From positions 1-64,000 of the forward strand of contig JAJDUT010000135.1 in NCBI GenBank assembly GCA_022826515.1: a stretch of 64,000 bases of DNA, written 5' to 3'. Numbering within the stretch: position 1 is the first letter of the stretch; each line of letters starts with the position of its first letter. The position numbers were made by a program, and so were the translations under genes. This document shows positions 1 through 8,655 of the stretch, in pieces. The stretch comes from Candidatus Latescibacterota bacterium (GTDB lineage Bacteria; Latescibacterota; UBA2968; UBA8231). The notes beneath the pieces are model-generated. The model saw nothing but the letters and a program-made list of their open reading frames with translations, was not told where the DNA came from and searched no databases.

Positions 1-55
1 CGAGTGCTTGCAACCTACCCAGCAATCGGTTATATACCTGTTCGCTGCTGCTCAT
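1..55 (-). CDS. 5' end of an unidentified gene divergent from the psp operon (runs off the window)
   Basis: Reading the minus strand from position 55 gives ATG followed by 17 open codons (MSSSEQVYNRLLGRLQAL). A strong ribosome binding site, AAAGGAGG, lies just upstream at about 61-68. The gene leaves the window at base 1, so its product cannot be named. It is divergent from pspA, which is where pspF sits in enterobacteria, but these 18 residues do not resemble a recognisable AAA+ start and I do not assign that function. The intergenic region to pspA (56-340) is long and holds regulatory signals that could serve both directions. Confidence 0.6.
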   Translation of the reverse strand, partial: MSSSEQVYNRLLGRLQAL

Positions 56-160
56 AAGGCCCTCCTTTGATCTTAGGCGGTTAAAAGAGAGCTATAAACT
101 ATGGGCAGCAGCCCTATTTTCAAAAGTGTAAGGGAATCAGATAATAACTAAAGGAGTGAA

Positions 161-200
161 AATGGCCAATGACGCCAGCCAAGTGGCGAATCTGGCCATT
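161..200. promoter_or_regulatory. Nested inverted repeat in enhancer (UAS) position for the psp sigma-54 promoter
   Basis: AATGGCCA (161-168) is matched exactly by TGGCCATT (193-200). Inside it, CGCCA (173-177) is matched by TGGCG (184-188). The centre is near 180, about 120 bp before the transcription start expected from the sigma-54 element at 275-291. That is the usual distance for an upstream activating sequence bound by an NtrC/PspF-type activator. The activator encoded at 3610-5028 is the natural candidate. The repeat also overlaps a tiny reading frame (162-209), so an RNA hairpin is an alternative role. Confidence 0.55.
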
Positions 201-209
201 AACAAGTAA
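162..209 (+). CDS. Possible 15-residue small ORF upstream of psp
   Basis: AAAGGAG at about 150-156 is followed at good spacing by ATG (162) and an open frame encoding MANDASQVANLAINK, with a stop at 207-209. The ribosome binding site is better than many in the window. The frame lies wholly inside the inverted repeat at 161-200, so translation and RNA folding would compete. No convincing -35/-10 pair is visible upstream. It could be a truncated gene start, a leader peptide or chance. Confidence 0.3.
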   Translation: MANDASQVANLAINK

Positions 210-274
210 TAATTAAATCTATGTTTTTCCTGTAATATAATGGACTATAATCAGTTATGGATACGACAATGATT

Positions 275-291
275 TTGGCATGGTCCTTGCA
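275..291 (+). promoter_or_regulatory. Sigma-54 (-24/-12) promoter of the psp operon
   Basis: The sequence TTGGCATGGTCCTTGCA matches the sigma-54 consensus TGGCAYR-N4-TTGCW. The invariant GG (277-278) and GC (289-290) are separated by exactly 10 bp. Initiation is predicted near 302, giving a leader of about 40 nt before pspA at 341 with its AAGGAAGG ribosome binding site (327-334). Sigma-54 control of pspA is established in enterobacteria. Here the operon also encodes its own sigma-54 activator at 3610-5028. Confidence 0.88.
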
Positions 292-340
292 GGTTAGAAA
301 CAGCGCATGATAAGCTTCACTCAATCAAGGAAGGTGTGCG

Positions 341-1015
341 ATGGCTAAGGGAGCCTTTTCGAGGATAAGCGATATCCTCAAGTCCAATATCAACGAGATG
401 CTCGACCGAGCTGAAGAGCCAGACAAGATGATCCGCCAGATGGTGCGGGACATGGAAGAGGCAGTCGGCAAGGCCACAGCTTCGGTAGGGACCGCTGTGG
501 CTAACCACAAGCGGCTCGAGCGTCAGCTCAACGACAAGCAAAGCCAGGTCGCCGAATGGCAGCGCAAGGCCGAACGGGCGGTAGAAGCGGGCGAGGATGA
601 ACTGGCGCGCCGGGCGCTGGAGCGCAAGGCGGTGTTTGCCAAAGCGGCCGAGGATTTGGCTCCGGCCGTGGAGGAGAGTCGGCAGACAGCCGAGCAGTTG
701 CGAGAGCAGCTACGCGAGCTAAAGACCAAGCTCGAAGAAGCGCGGACTCGACAGGGCACGTTGGTCGCTCGCCACCAAGCTGCCCAGGCCCGCAAGCGCT
801 TGGCCCAGAGCATTTCCGGGTTGGGTGAGGATGCCTTTTCCAGCTTTGAACGCTTTGAGCAGAAAGTCGAAGAGAGCGAGGCAGAGGCGGCAGCCCACAC
901 GGAGATTTCGGGCGAGATGGAAAACATTGAGAAAGAGATCCGCCAAATCGAAGTCGATCACAGCGTTGACGATGAATTGAAGGCTCTGAAGGACAAGATG
1001 AAGAAAGATAAGTAA
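341..1015 (+). CDS. pspA: Phage shock protein A (PspA/IM30 family)
   Basis: This 224-residue, almost entirely helical protein is the usual length for PspA. It starts with the family pattern MAKGAFSRISDILKSNINEML, followed by PDKMIRQMVRDMEEA. It is strongly charged and coiled-coil throughout. PspA is a peripheral inner-membrane protein that oligomerises on stressed membranes and limits proton leakage; in enterobacteria it also inhibits the activator PspF. It is the first gene behind the sigma-54 promoter at 275-291 and heads an apparent operon through 5028. The start has the AAGGAAGG site at 327-334. The identity is secure. Whether it also feeds back on the two-component system encoded downstream is inference. 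Confidence 0.95.
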   Translation: MAKGAFSRISDILKSNINEMLDRAEEPDKMIRQMVRDMEEAVGKATASVGTAVANHKRLERQLNDKQSQVAEWQRKAERAVEAGEDELARRALERKAVFAKAAEDLAPAVEESRQTAEQLREQLRELKTKLEEARTRQGTLVARHQAAQARKRLAQSISGLGEDAFSSFERFEQKVEESEAEAAAHTEISGEMENIEKEIRQIEVDHSVDDELKALKDKMKKDK

Positions 1016-1061
1016 CCCTATGGCCCGCAGCGCGTTCTGTGGACTTTTTAGCAGGTGAGCT

Positions 1062-1577
1062 ATGAAATTCATCGACGAAGCCAACCTCAAGGTAGGCAGT
1101 GCGATAGAGAGCGGGTGCAAGCGTTTAGGCGCTCTTTTTCTCAAGGTGCTGGCCGTACCGATCGTGCCAATAGGGCTGGGACTTATGCTCTACGGGCTTT
1201 TTCAGATGCTTAGGCCCGAAGCTTCGGACAGCGATTTCTTCGAACTCTTCGCCATTGGCGTCACTCAGGTCATCTTCGGCAGCTTGCTCTGGATATTGGC
1301 CAAAAAACTCGATGCGGCCGCGCATTTGGTGCGCTACCGGCGGCAGCAGAGCCGCGTCGTGCGCTTGGCCCGCCAGCGCGGTGGCCGCCTGACGGTGACT
1401 GAAACTGCGGCCGATACCGGGCTGACGGTTGAGGAAGCCTCGGAAATTCTCAAGCGCCTAGCCGATGGGGGATTCGTCGAGGTCGAAATAACCGATTCGG
1501 GCCTGATCGTCTATCGCTTTCCAGAAGTGCTTTTCGCGCATGAGAAACACTGGAGCCGGGGCGTCGAAAGTGCTTGA
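1062..1577 (+). CDS. Two-TM membrane protein with a C-terminal winged-helix-like domain, psp operon
   Basis: This protein has 171 residues. Two hydrophobic segments (about 24-46 and 63-80) are followed by a basic linker rich in Arg (about 87-107). A C-terminal segment of about 50 residues then looks like a winged-helix fold: LTVTETAADTGLTVEEASEI, then a wing ending GLIVYRFPEVLF. Its place between pspA and the PspB-like genes suggests a membrane stress component in the PspC position, but it has no PspC domain that I recognise. The wing-like domain could bind DNA at the membrane or serve as a protein contact. Function unknown; the domain reading is from pattern only. Confidence 0.8.
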   Translation: MKFIDEANLKVGSAIESGCKRLGALFLKVLAVPIVPIGLGLMLYGLFQMLRPEASDSDFFELFAIGVTQVIFGSLLWILAKKLDAAAHLVRYRRQQSRVVRLARQRGGRLTVTETAADTGLTVEEASEILKRLADGGFVEVEITDSGLIVYRFPEVLFAHEKHWSRGVESA

Positions 1578-1613
1578 TACAAACAGGCTATAGCTCCGAC
1601 AGGGAGGGAGCAA

Positions 1614-1853
1614 ATGAGTGGGTTTTTGCAGGTCGCCATTGGCGTATGTCTCATCATCCTGTGCAGTGGATTGGTCAATTGGGGCAACAAGTATTATTCG
1701 AGCCGCAGGAGACAAGACAAAAAAGCGAAACAGGAAGAGGATCGGATCGTCAAGCGTCTAGAGCGAGTAGAGCAGCGGCTGACCGAGGTGCAGGACGTGA
1801 TGATCACTCTCAGCGAAAAGATTGACCGGCTGGAAGAGAGGAAAAGGAGCTAA
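1614..1853 (+). CDS. PspB-like small membrane/coiled-coil protein
   Basis: This 79-residue protein has one N-terminal TM helix (about 4-23), a basic stretch, and a C-terminal coiled coil (about 40-75: VEQRLTEVQDVMITLSEKID). That is the architecture of PspB, the partner that senses membrane stress with PspC. A GGGAGG site lies just before the ATG. The 3' half is a near-copy of part of the next gene (1767-1827 against 2105-2165), which points to tandem duplication. The PspB assignment rests on architecture and operon context, not on a clear family signature. Confidence 0.75.
   Translation: MSGFLQVAIGVCLIILCSGLVNWGNKYYSSRRRQDKKAKQEEDRIVKRLERVEQRLTEVQDVMITLSEKIDRLEERKRS
1767..1827 (+). repeat. 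Direct repeat copy 1 (coiled-coil coding, PspB-like gene)
   Basis: 61 bp that match 2105-2165 at 55 positions. All six differences are single substitutions and most are synonymous. Both copies are in frame and encode VEQRLTEVQDVMIxLSEKID. Confidence 0.9.
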
Positions 1854-1855
1854 TC

Positions 1856-2224
1856 ATGTCCAAGAATAAAGGGACCGTCTTTGGATTCTTCGCTGGTATC
1901 GCGTTGTGTGTTCTTTTTTACTTTGCGTTTCCTATCTACCCCGAGTCCTATGGTTTGATGGGCCCCATCCTCCTGACGCCACTCTTGTTGGCTGTCGTGG
2001 CGATTTTCGGCATCGCCAAAGTTGCCGAATACCTCAAACTCAAGGCGACTGTATCCGAGGACAAGGGCATTAAGCCGGGCGAGCTACGGGAACGGCTAGC
2101 CGCAGTAGAGCAGCGGCTGACTGAGGTGCAAGACGTAATGATCGCTCTTAGCGAAAAGATCGACCACATGGACGAAGTAGGATCTAAGTCTTGGGAGCGC
2201 CAAGAACAGCGAAAGCAAGACTAG
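1856..2224 (+). CDS. Second PspB-like membrane/coiled-coil protein
   Basis: This 122-residue protein has two hydrophobic segments (about 8-26 and 34-58), then a charged tail with the same coiled coil as the preceding gene (VEQRLTEVQDVMIALSEKID, about 83-102). The ATG follows the previous stop by one base, so translation is likely coupled. The shared tail suggests that it forms mixed coiled coils with the 1614-1853 product, or reads the same partner from a different membrane anchor. Its TM part is not related to that of its neighbour, so only the cytoplasmic segment appears to have been duplicated. Not a named family that I recognise. Confidence 0.78.
   Translation: MSKNKGTVFGFFAGIALCVLFYFAFPIYPESYGLMGPILLTPLLLAVVAIFGIAKVAEYLKLKATVSEDKGIKPGELRERLAAVEQRLTEVQDVMIALSEKIDHMDEVGSKSWERQEQRKQD
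2105..2165 (+). repeat. Direct repeat copy 2 (coiled-coil coding)
   Basis: Partner of 1767-1827, with 55 of 61 bases identical, same orientation and frame. Confidence 0.9.
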
Positions 2225-2226
2225 CC

Positions 2227-3582
2227 GTGAATTGGCTCGACCGCGCTGTAGAGGCTTGTGAAGGTGCGCGTTGGGCCGAGGCTCTGGAGTGGTGCGAGCG
2301 CGGCCTAGCGCAGATACCCGACGACTTGGAACTCCAGCACTGCAAAGGGCTTTGTCTCTTGGAACTGGGGGATGAGCAAGCGGCCGTCGCCACGCTAGAA
2401 GCGGCCGCGGAGAGTGGGCATCTAGAAAGTCACTACCAGCTCGGTTTGCTCGCAATGCGCCAAGGGCGGCGGAACGCCCGGTTCCGCGAACAGTCACTGG
2501 CGCACTTTGAGGCCATTGTGCGTGCGACTGAGGAAGGGCGCGAATACCCAGCCCTTGACCGCGTCTTTTTTGCTCTTGGCAATCAGTACAACGAAGATCC
2601 ACAGCGGCGCGGAGAAGCCATCGGCGCGTTCCGCCGGGGATTGGTGCTCAACCCACTTTCCGCGGCTGGCCACAACAGCTTGGGCCAGCTCTTGTTGCAA
2701 GGAGGCCAAGTGTTGGGGGCGATGGGGGAATTCAAGGTCGCCATCCAACTCGACCCTAAGCTCAGTCGGCCGTATGCGAATTTGGCCCGTTTGTTTTTTC
2801 GCCACGTAAAACCCCCTGAATTGGAACAAGAATACCAGCACATCTGCGAGGAATTTGCGCAAAGCGCCCCGCAAGTCCTCGCGCGTTTGTCGATAGAAAT
2901 GGTCGAGCTGGGCAAGGAACAAGTGTACGAGGGGTTTTACACGAAGGGACATCGCATCAAAAACCTGATGGGAATCATCGGCAGCCGCTTGCGGGGGCTG
3001 GGGCGCAAGGCCGAAGGGACACAGCAGGGGGAGTTGAATCGCTTAGGGGGAGAATACGAGGCCCTATACGATGAATGGGTGGGGTTTTTGGAGGCAATGA
3101 AAACGGATGAAATCCACCCGGCGGTGATCGATCTCGGGCGCTTGGTGCGCCGGGTAGTCGCTGGATTTGACCGGCAAACTTGGAGGACCGCGATCCAGAC
3201 GCGGATTCAAGAGGGCTTGCCGCGCGTAGAGGCCGATGAGCGGATGCTGCGCGAGGCCATTACCAACCTCTGCCTCAACGCCTTGGAAATCCTTGAAGGA
3301 AATAGCGGTGGTCGGGTGGTGCTGGGTGCTGGCTACGACGAGGAGCAGTCGTTGGCTTTCATTGAGGTCGAGGACGATGGGCCGGGCATTGAGGAAGAGC
3401 ATTTGGAGTTGATATTCGAGCCTGGATTTACCACTAGGGAGCGGGGCAATGGTTATGGCTTGAGTATTGCACGCCGCATTGCCCAAGCCCATCAGGGCGT
3501 ACTGCGCGTTAAGAGCAGAAAGGGACACGGAACCGTTTTTCGGCTCGATCTACCGCTCAGTTTCTCGGGCGGACAGACCTAG
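2227..3582 (+). CDS. TPR-containing sensor histidine kinase of the psp locus
   Basis: About 451 residues from the GTG chosen here. This start follows the previous stop by two bases; an in-frame TTG at 2191 is possible but overlaps the previous gene. The N-terminal half (about 1-230) is TPR-like helical repeats with no membrane segment or PAS domain. The phosphoacceptor box is GHRIKNLMGIIGSRL, with His near residue 242. A HATPase_c domain follows with an N box (LREAITNLCLNALEIL), G1 (VEDDGPGI), an F box (IFEPGFTT) and G2 (GNGYGLSIARRIAQAH). It is probably cytoplasmic and sees its signal through the TPR part, perhaps from Psp proteins. The adjacent NtrC-type regulator is its likely target. Confidence 0.88.
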   Translation: MNWLDRAVEACEGARWAEALEWCERGLAQIPDDLELQHCKGLCLLELGDEQAAVATLEAAAESGHLESHYQLGLLAMRQGRRNARFREQSLAHFEAIVRATEEGREYPALDRVFFALGNQYNEDPQRRGEAIGAFRRGLVLNPLSAAGHNSLGQLLLQGGQVLGAMGEFKVAIQLDPKLSRPYANLARLFFRHVKPPELEQEYQHICEEFAQSAPQVLARLSIEMVELGKEQVYEGFYTKGHRIKNLMGIIGSRLRGLGRKAEGTQQGELNRLGGEYEALYDEWVGFLEAMKTDEIHPAVIDLGRLVRRVVAGFDRQTWRTAIQTRIQEGLPRVEADERMLREAITNLCLNALEILEGNSGGRVVLGAGYDEEQSLAFIEVEDDGPGIEEEHLELIFEPGFTTRERGNGYGLSIARRIAQAHQGVLRVKSRKGHGTVFRLDLPLSFSGGQT

Positions 3583-3609
3583 CCTTTCAGGGATTGAACG
3601 AGGACGGGC

Positions 3610-5028
3610 ATGATAGGCAAAAAACAGAAAGCCGTCTTAATCGCCGATGACCAGCAGGAACTGCGCGAGATGTTGGCGGAGAAACTGCGCAGCTTGGGCA
3701 AGGAGGTCATCTCGTTTTCCAACGGCCAGCGGTTGCTCGGACATCTGGCTGCTAGGCCGGCGGATGTCGAACTCGTGGTGCTGGACTTTGATTTTGGCAT
3801 TGGTCAGCCCAATGGCCTCGAAGTGCTGCAAGAGATCAAAAAGCAGTGGGCCGAGTTGCCGGTTATTATCCTCACGGGCAAGGGAAGCGTCGACTTAGCG
3901 GTCGAAGCTGTACAGGCCGGGGCAGCGGACTTTATCGAGAAGGACCTGTACGTCGAGGACAAGCTCGAAATGGAGATGGAAAAGGTCGAGCGGATGTTGG
4001 CGGTATTGCGCGAAAACGCCCGTCTTAAGGCCGAGAACGAGGCCCTCGACCGAGAGAATTCTTTTTACCGAACCGAACTAGGTCAGCGCTATCAGCTCGT
4101 CAGCCGCAGTCCTCTGATTCAGAACCTGCTCAAGCAAGTTGAACAGGTCGCCTCCATACCGCGACCCGTGCTGATCTGTGGCGAGCGGGGTACCGGCAAG
4201 GAGCTGATCGCCGCGGCCTTGCACTACGGAAGCAACCGCCGCGAGCGGGCCTTTGTTAAGATGAACTGCGCGGCGCTATCGGATACCCTACTCGAAAGCG
4301 AGCTGTTCGGCCACGAGAAGGGGGCCTTTACGGGGGCGACCGAAATGCGCCACGGCCGCTTTGAAGCCGCCGATGGCGGCACGCTTTTTCTCGACGAGAT
4401 CGGCAACACGTCGCTGGATTTCCAAAAAAACGTATTGCGCGTCATAGAATACCAAGAATTTGAACGAACGGGCGGGACGCAGACGATCCACGTTGACGTG
4501 CGCGTAGTGGCTGCGACCAACGCAGATCTGGAGCGGGAAATAGCTAGTGGGCAATTCCGCGCCGACCTCTACGACCGCCTGCGGTTTAGCGTGCTTCAGC
4601 TACCGCCCTTGCGGGAGCGCCCCGAGGACATCCGACCCTTGGTTGAGTACTTTACTCAGCAACTGTGCGACGAGGTGCCGGCGATTGAACGACGCCCGTT
4701 TGCCGAAGGCGTTTTGGCCACGCTAGAGACCTACGCTTGGCCGGGTAATGTGCGCGAGCTCAAGTTCGCCATTGAGTGCGCCCTTTGCGTCGCGCAGGGA
4801 GACGAAGTGAGCGTGGAGGATTTGCCCCCGGAAGTGCGCGGTGGCAGTGGCGTTGACCTTCCTGAGGGAGGCAGTTTCGACGAACAGGTCGAGCGTGTCG
4901 AGCGAGGCTTGCTCGACGGCGCGCTCTCCCAGGCGGGCGGGCGGCAGAAAGACGCGGCACAGCATTTGGGCTTGACCTACGACCGCTTCCGCCACTTGCT
5001 CCGCAAATACCAAATCACGGCCAAATGA
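3610..5028 (+). CDS. NtrC-family response regulator, sigma-54 activator
   Basis: 472 residues with the complete layout: a receiver domain (about 8-120; acidic pair D13/D14, phospho-acceptor D59 in VVLDFDFG), an AAA+ domain (Walker A GERGTGKE, sigma-54 contact loop GAFTGA, Walker B GGTLFLDEIG, and an R-finger region), and a C-terminal Fis-type helix-turn-helix (KDAAQHLGLTYDRFRHLLRK). It follows the TPR-kinase by 27 bp. It most likely activates the psp promoter at 275-291 from the inverted repeat at 161-200. Unlike enterobacterial PspF, which lacks a receiver, this activator can be switched by phosphorylation. Confidence 0.93.
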   Translation: MIGKKQKAVLIADDQQELREMLAEKLRSLGKEVISFSNGQRLLGHLAARPADVELVVLDFDFGIGQPNGLEVLQEIKKQWAELPVIILTGKGSVDLAVEAVQAGAADFIEKDLYVEDKLEMEMEKVERMLAVLRENARLKAENEALDRENSFYRTELGQRYQLVSRSPLIQNLLKQVEQVASIPRPVLICGERGTGKELIAAALHYGSNRRERAFVKMNCAALSDTLLESELFGHEKGAFTGATEMRHGRFEAADGGTLFLDEIGNTSLDFQKNVLRVIEYQEFERTGGTQTIHVDVRVVAATNADLEREIASGQFRADLYDRLRFSVLQLPPLRERPEDIRPLVEYFTQQLCDEVPAIERRPFAEGVLATLETYAWPGNVRELKFAIECALCVAQGDEVSVEDLPPEVRGGSGVDLPEGGSFDEQVERVERGLLDGALSQAGGRQKDAAQHLGLTYDRFRHLLRKYQITAK

Positions 5029-5055
5029 CTCACTGTGTCCTCTGGCCGAGTCTTG

Positions 5056-5083
5056 TTGACAGTAGGAACGCGCCGGGTATATT
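5056..5083 (+). promoter_or_regulatory. Sigma-70-type promoter before the 5116 gene
   Basis: TTGACA (5056-5061), a 16-bp spacer and TATATT (5078-5083), about 30 bp ahead of the ATG at 5116. This separates the gene from the psp operon. Confidence 0.7.
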
Positions 5084-5115
5084 AACCGCAAGGCTCCCAC
5101 ACGGGCGAGAGGCGC

Positions 5116-5439
5116 ATGGAAAAAGTTTACAAAGTCGAGACTACACTTTCCCACAGCTTGGCCGAACTCTATGCCGGCCTTGAAGAAGAGTTCGCCAACA
5201 AAAGCAGTATCCCCCTCTCGGACATGAATCGCACGCTGTTGCAAACGGGCTTGATCCACCACCTGACGATGATGAGTGGACTGGGGCTAATTGAACCGGA
5301 GAAAGCCGAGCGGCTGCACGCGTTGATCGACCAAGTAGCAAAGGATACCATACTCTGGGACGTCTTGCAGATGGTGCGGACATACTGGCGGGATTGCGGT
5401 TCGGGTGGACTGGGTGGTTCCGGCGGCCTAAACGCCTGA
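5116..5439 (+). CDS. Hypothetical protein, helical, Gly-rich tail
   Basis: 107 residues. A helical body (about 1-93) ends in a flexible GSGGLGGSGGLNA tail. There is no signal peptide or membrane segment, and I do not recognise the family. It has its own promoter (5056-5083) and a GAGAGGCGC stretch before the ATG. The next gene has a separate promoter, so it appears monocistronic. The Gly/Ser tail resembles tethering tails but no function can be assigned. Confidence 0.7.
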   Translation: MEKVYKVETTLSHSLAELYAGLEEEFANKSSIPLSDMNRTLLQTGLIHHLTMMSGLGLIEPEKAERLHALIDQVAKDTILWDVLQMVRTYWRDCGSGGLGGSGGLNA

Positions 5440-5488
5440 TGAGGTGTTATAACTCGTTGTATGAATTGTAGTTCAGGGAGATGTGTGG

Positions 5489-5517
5489 TTGACAACCCCC
5501 GTGGCCACAAGTATTAT
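5489..5517 (+). promoter_or_regulatory. Strong sigma-70-type promoter for the iscU-like/sod/prx genes
   Basis: TTGACA (5489-5494), a 17-bp spacer and TATTAT (5512-5517). Initiation is expected near 5524, giving a leader of about 40 nt to the ATG at 5564. A consensus -35 and ideal spacing make it one of the best promoters in the window. Confidence 0.8.
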
Positions 5518-5563
5518 ACAACTCGTTTCCCGTACCCCTTTACTATGCTGTTGAAGCGAGCAA

Positions 5564-5941
5564 ATGACCTCCTTTAGTGCAGCGGTCTTCGACCATTACC
5601 GACATCCCCGTAACACTGGCCAAATCGATGACGCCAATGCCTCGGGGCAAGCTGAAAATCAGGCCTGCGGCGACACGATGCAGCTCTTTGCTCGCGTCGA
5701 AGACGGCCGCATCGTTCGCGCTAGCTGTAAGACCTTTGGCTGTGCGCCTTCGGTCGCGGCTGGCTCGGTGCTCACCGAGTTGCTGGCAGGCTTATTGTTG
5801 GCGGACGCAGCCCAGCTAAAGCCGGCAGCTATTGAGGAGGCACTAGGGGGACTACCGCCAATGAAGCGCCACGCTGCCCAACTAGCCGTTGACGCGACTC
5901 AAGCCTTAGTGAAAAACTACCAGGCCAGTACGGCCTCCTAA
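5564..5941 (+). CDS. IscU/NifU-N-like iron-sulfur scaffold protein lacking the third cysteine
   Basis: This 125-residue protein has the IscU/SufU/NifU-N fold pattern: [11 protein letters not shown] near the start, then ENQACGD (C35, D37) and KTFGC (C60). In IscU the third cluster ligand follows the LPPxKxH motif as HC. Here the same place reads [12 protein letters not shown], so residue 104 is Ala. The His is kept. No cysteine desulfurase, IscA or Suf gene is adjacent. Instead the gene is first in a run with superoxide dismutase and peroxiredoxin. It may bind or transfer a cluster differently, or be an accessory scaffold. Family certain, activity uncertain. Confidence 0.85.
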   Translation: MTSFSAAVFDHYRHPRNTGQIDDANASGQAENQACGDTMQLFARVEDGRIVRASCKTFGCAPSVAAGSVLTELLAGLLLADAAQLKPAAIEEALGGLPPMKRHAAQLAVDATQALVKNYQASTAS

Positions 5942-5987
5942 CGCATTCTCACCTTGCGTTTTAACCTCAAGCCGAAAGGATTGCACC

Positions 5988-6608
5988 ATGGCTCACTCTC
6001 TTCCCGACCTCTCCTACGCCTATGACGCGCTAGAACCTGTCATAGATGCCCGCACCATGGAGATTCACCATACCAAGCATCACAACACCTATGTGACCAG
6101 CCTCAACACCGCGCTCGAAGGGCGCGACGACTTGGCCGCTAAAAGTGCCGAAGACCTCATCAGCGACCTCGACGCCGTCCCCGAGGACATCCGCACGGCG
6201 GTGCGCAATCACGGCGGCGGTCATGCCAACCACAGCCTATTTTGGCAGATCATGGCTCCTGAAGGGGAGCGCGGCGAACCTTCGGCTGAATTTATAGCTG
6301 CCGTGGAAGCCGCATTCGGCAGCCCTGAAGAGGCCAAAAATGCCTTCGTGGATGCCGCAACTAAGCGATTCGGCAGCGGCTGGGCTTGGGTCGTAGTCAA
6401 GGACGGCAAGCTCGACATCCTCAGCACTGCCAATCAGGATAATCCCCTAATGGACGGCAGTGGAGTTCCCATCCTCGGCATCGACGTCTGGGAACACGCC
6501 TATTATCTCAACTATCAAAACCGTCGGCCCGACTACATCGCCGCTTGGATTGAGACTGTCAACTGGAACGAAGTCAATCGCCGCTTTGCCGAGGCGATGG
6601 GGAGTTAG
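5988..6608 (+). CDS. sodA: Superoxide dismutase, Fe/Mn family (Mn-like)
   Basis: 206 residues, full length. The metal ligands are visible in order: His in EIHHTKHHN, His in [11 protein letters not shown], and Asp plus His in [16 protein letters not shown]. The GGGHANH and NQDNPLM signatures favour manganese over iron. It converts superoxide to hydrogen peroxide and oxygen and has no signal peptide, so it acts in the cytoplasm. It is followed after 3 bp by a peroxiredoxin that can remove the peroxide, which makes a compact oxidative-stress pair behind the promoter at 5489-5517. Confidence 0.95.
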   Translation: MAHSLPDLSYAYDALEPVIDARTMEIHHTKHHNTYVTSLNTALEGRDDLAAKSAEDLISDLDAVPEDIRTAVRNHGGGHANHSLFWQIMAPEGERGEPSAEFIAAVEAAFGSPEEAKNAFVDAATKRFGSGWAWVVVKDGKLDILSTANQDNPLMDGSGVPILGIDVWEHAYYLNYQNRRPDYIAAWIETVNWNEVNRRFAEAMGS

Positions 6609-6611
6609 CAG

Positions 6612-7079
6612 ATGGCGATTCAAGTAGGAGATACAGCGCCCGCGTTCACCCTCAAGAATGCGGATATGGAGGACGTAAGCCTCGGGGATTTCGCCGGTAA
6701 AAACGTCGTCCTGCTCTTCGTGCCGCTGGCTTTTACCGGCGTTTGTACGCAGGAGTTATGTGAGATTTCCGCCGGAATCAACGCGTACCGAGAGCTCGAT
6801 GCCCAAGTTTTGGGAATCAGCGTCGATAGCCCGTTTAGCCTCAGCGCTTGGGCCGAAAAGGAAGGTATTGGGATTCCGCTGCTCAGCGATTTCAACAAGG
6901 AAGTCTCCGCTGGGTACGGTGCCCAGCACGAAGACCTGTTGGGCTTCAAAGGCGTCGCCAAGCGCTCGGCTTTTGTCGTCGATGGGCAAGGTGTTGTCCG
7001 CTACGCTTGGGTGTCCGACAACCCCAAGGTTCTGCCGGATTTTGCGGCCATTAGGGCCTGTTTGCAATCGCTCAACTGA
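6612..7079 (+). CDS. Peroxiredoxin (AhpE/PrxQ-like)
   Basis: 155 residues, thioredoxin fold. The active site PLAFTGVC holds the peroxidatic cysteine C45 with T42. A second cysteine, C50, lies five residues on (CTQELC), the arrangement of atypical 2-Cys PrxQ/BCP enzymes, although overall length and the GVAKRSAFVVD region resemble AhpE. It reduces hydrogen peroxide and organic peroxides with thioredoxin-type donors. It begins 3 bp after the sod stop. A hairpin at 7101-7133 probably ends the transcript. Confidence 0.92.
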   Translation: MAIQVGDTAPAFTLKNADMEDVSLGDFAGKNVVLLFVPLAFTGVCTQELCEISAGINAYRELDAQVLGISVDSPFSLSAWAEKEGIGIPLLSDFNKEVSAGYGAQHEDLLGFKGVAKRSAFVVDGQGVVRYAWVSDNPKVLPDFAAIRACLQSLN

Positions 7080-7100
7080 AGTACTTCGTTTTCGCAGTGG

Positions 7101-7133
7101 AGTGGGGCAAGGCACAGACGGCTTTGCCCCACT
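7101..7133 (+). terminator. Hairpin terminator after the sod-prx operon
   Basis: AGTGGGGCAAGG (7101-7112) pairs with CTTTGCCCCACT (7122-7133) at 11 of 12 positions with a 9-nt loop. It is followed by ATTTATA rather than a strong T run, so termination may be partial. Confidence 0.6.
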
Positions 7134-7196
7134 ATTTATAGTGCCCGCAAAGCCAGCAAATTGTGAACTTCCATTAAATCAGTACGAGACAAACCC

Positions 7197-8558
<1,362 letters not shown>

Positions 8559-8655
8559 CGACCGGGCAGGCACAAGGACTGGCATTTGCCCTTGTGGACT
8601 CGTATGTCTTATCTATTAGCAACTTTAAACCTTAAGACCTTCAGGATGTACAGCA

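Noticed and set aside
1..55. Assigning the divergent fragment as pspF
   Set aside because: The 18 visible residues do not match the PspF N-terminus, and the locus already has an activator at 3610-5028.
2191..2226. TTG start for the TPR-kinase at 2191
   Set aside because: It would overlap the previous gene by 34 bp. The GTG at 2227 gives a natural junction and keeps all recognisable TPR sequence.
8571..8598. Hairpin CACAAGG...CCTTGTG after the KamA-family gene
   Set aside because: The stem is about 7 bp with a long loop and no T run follows, so I do not call a terminator.
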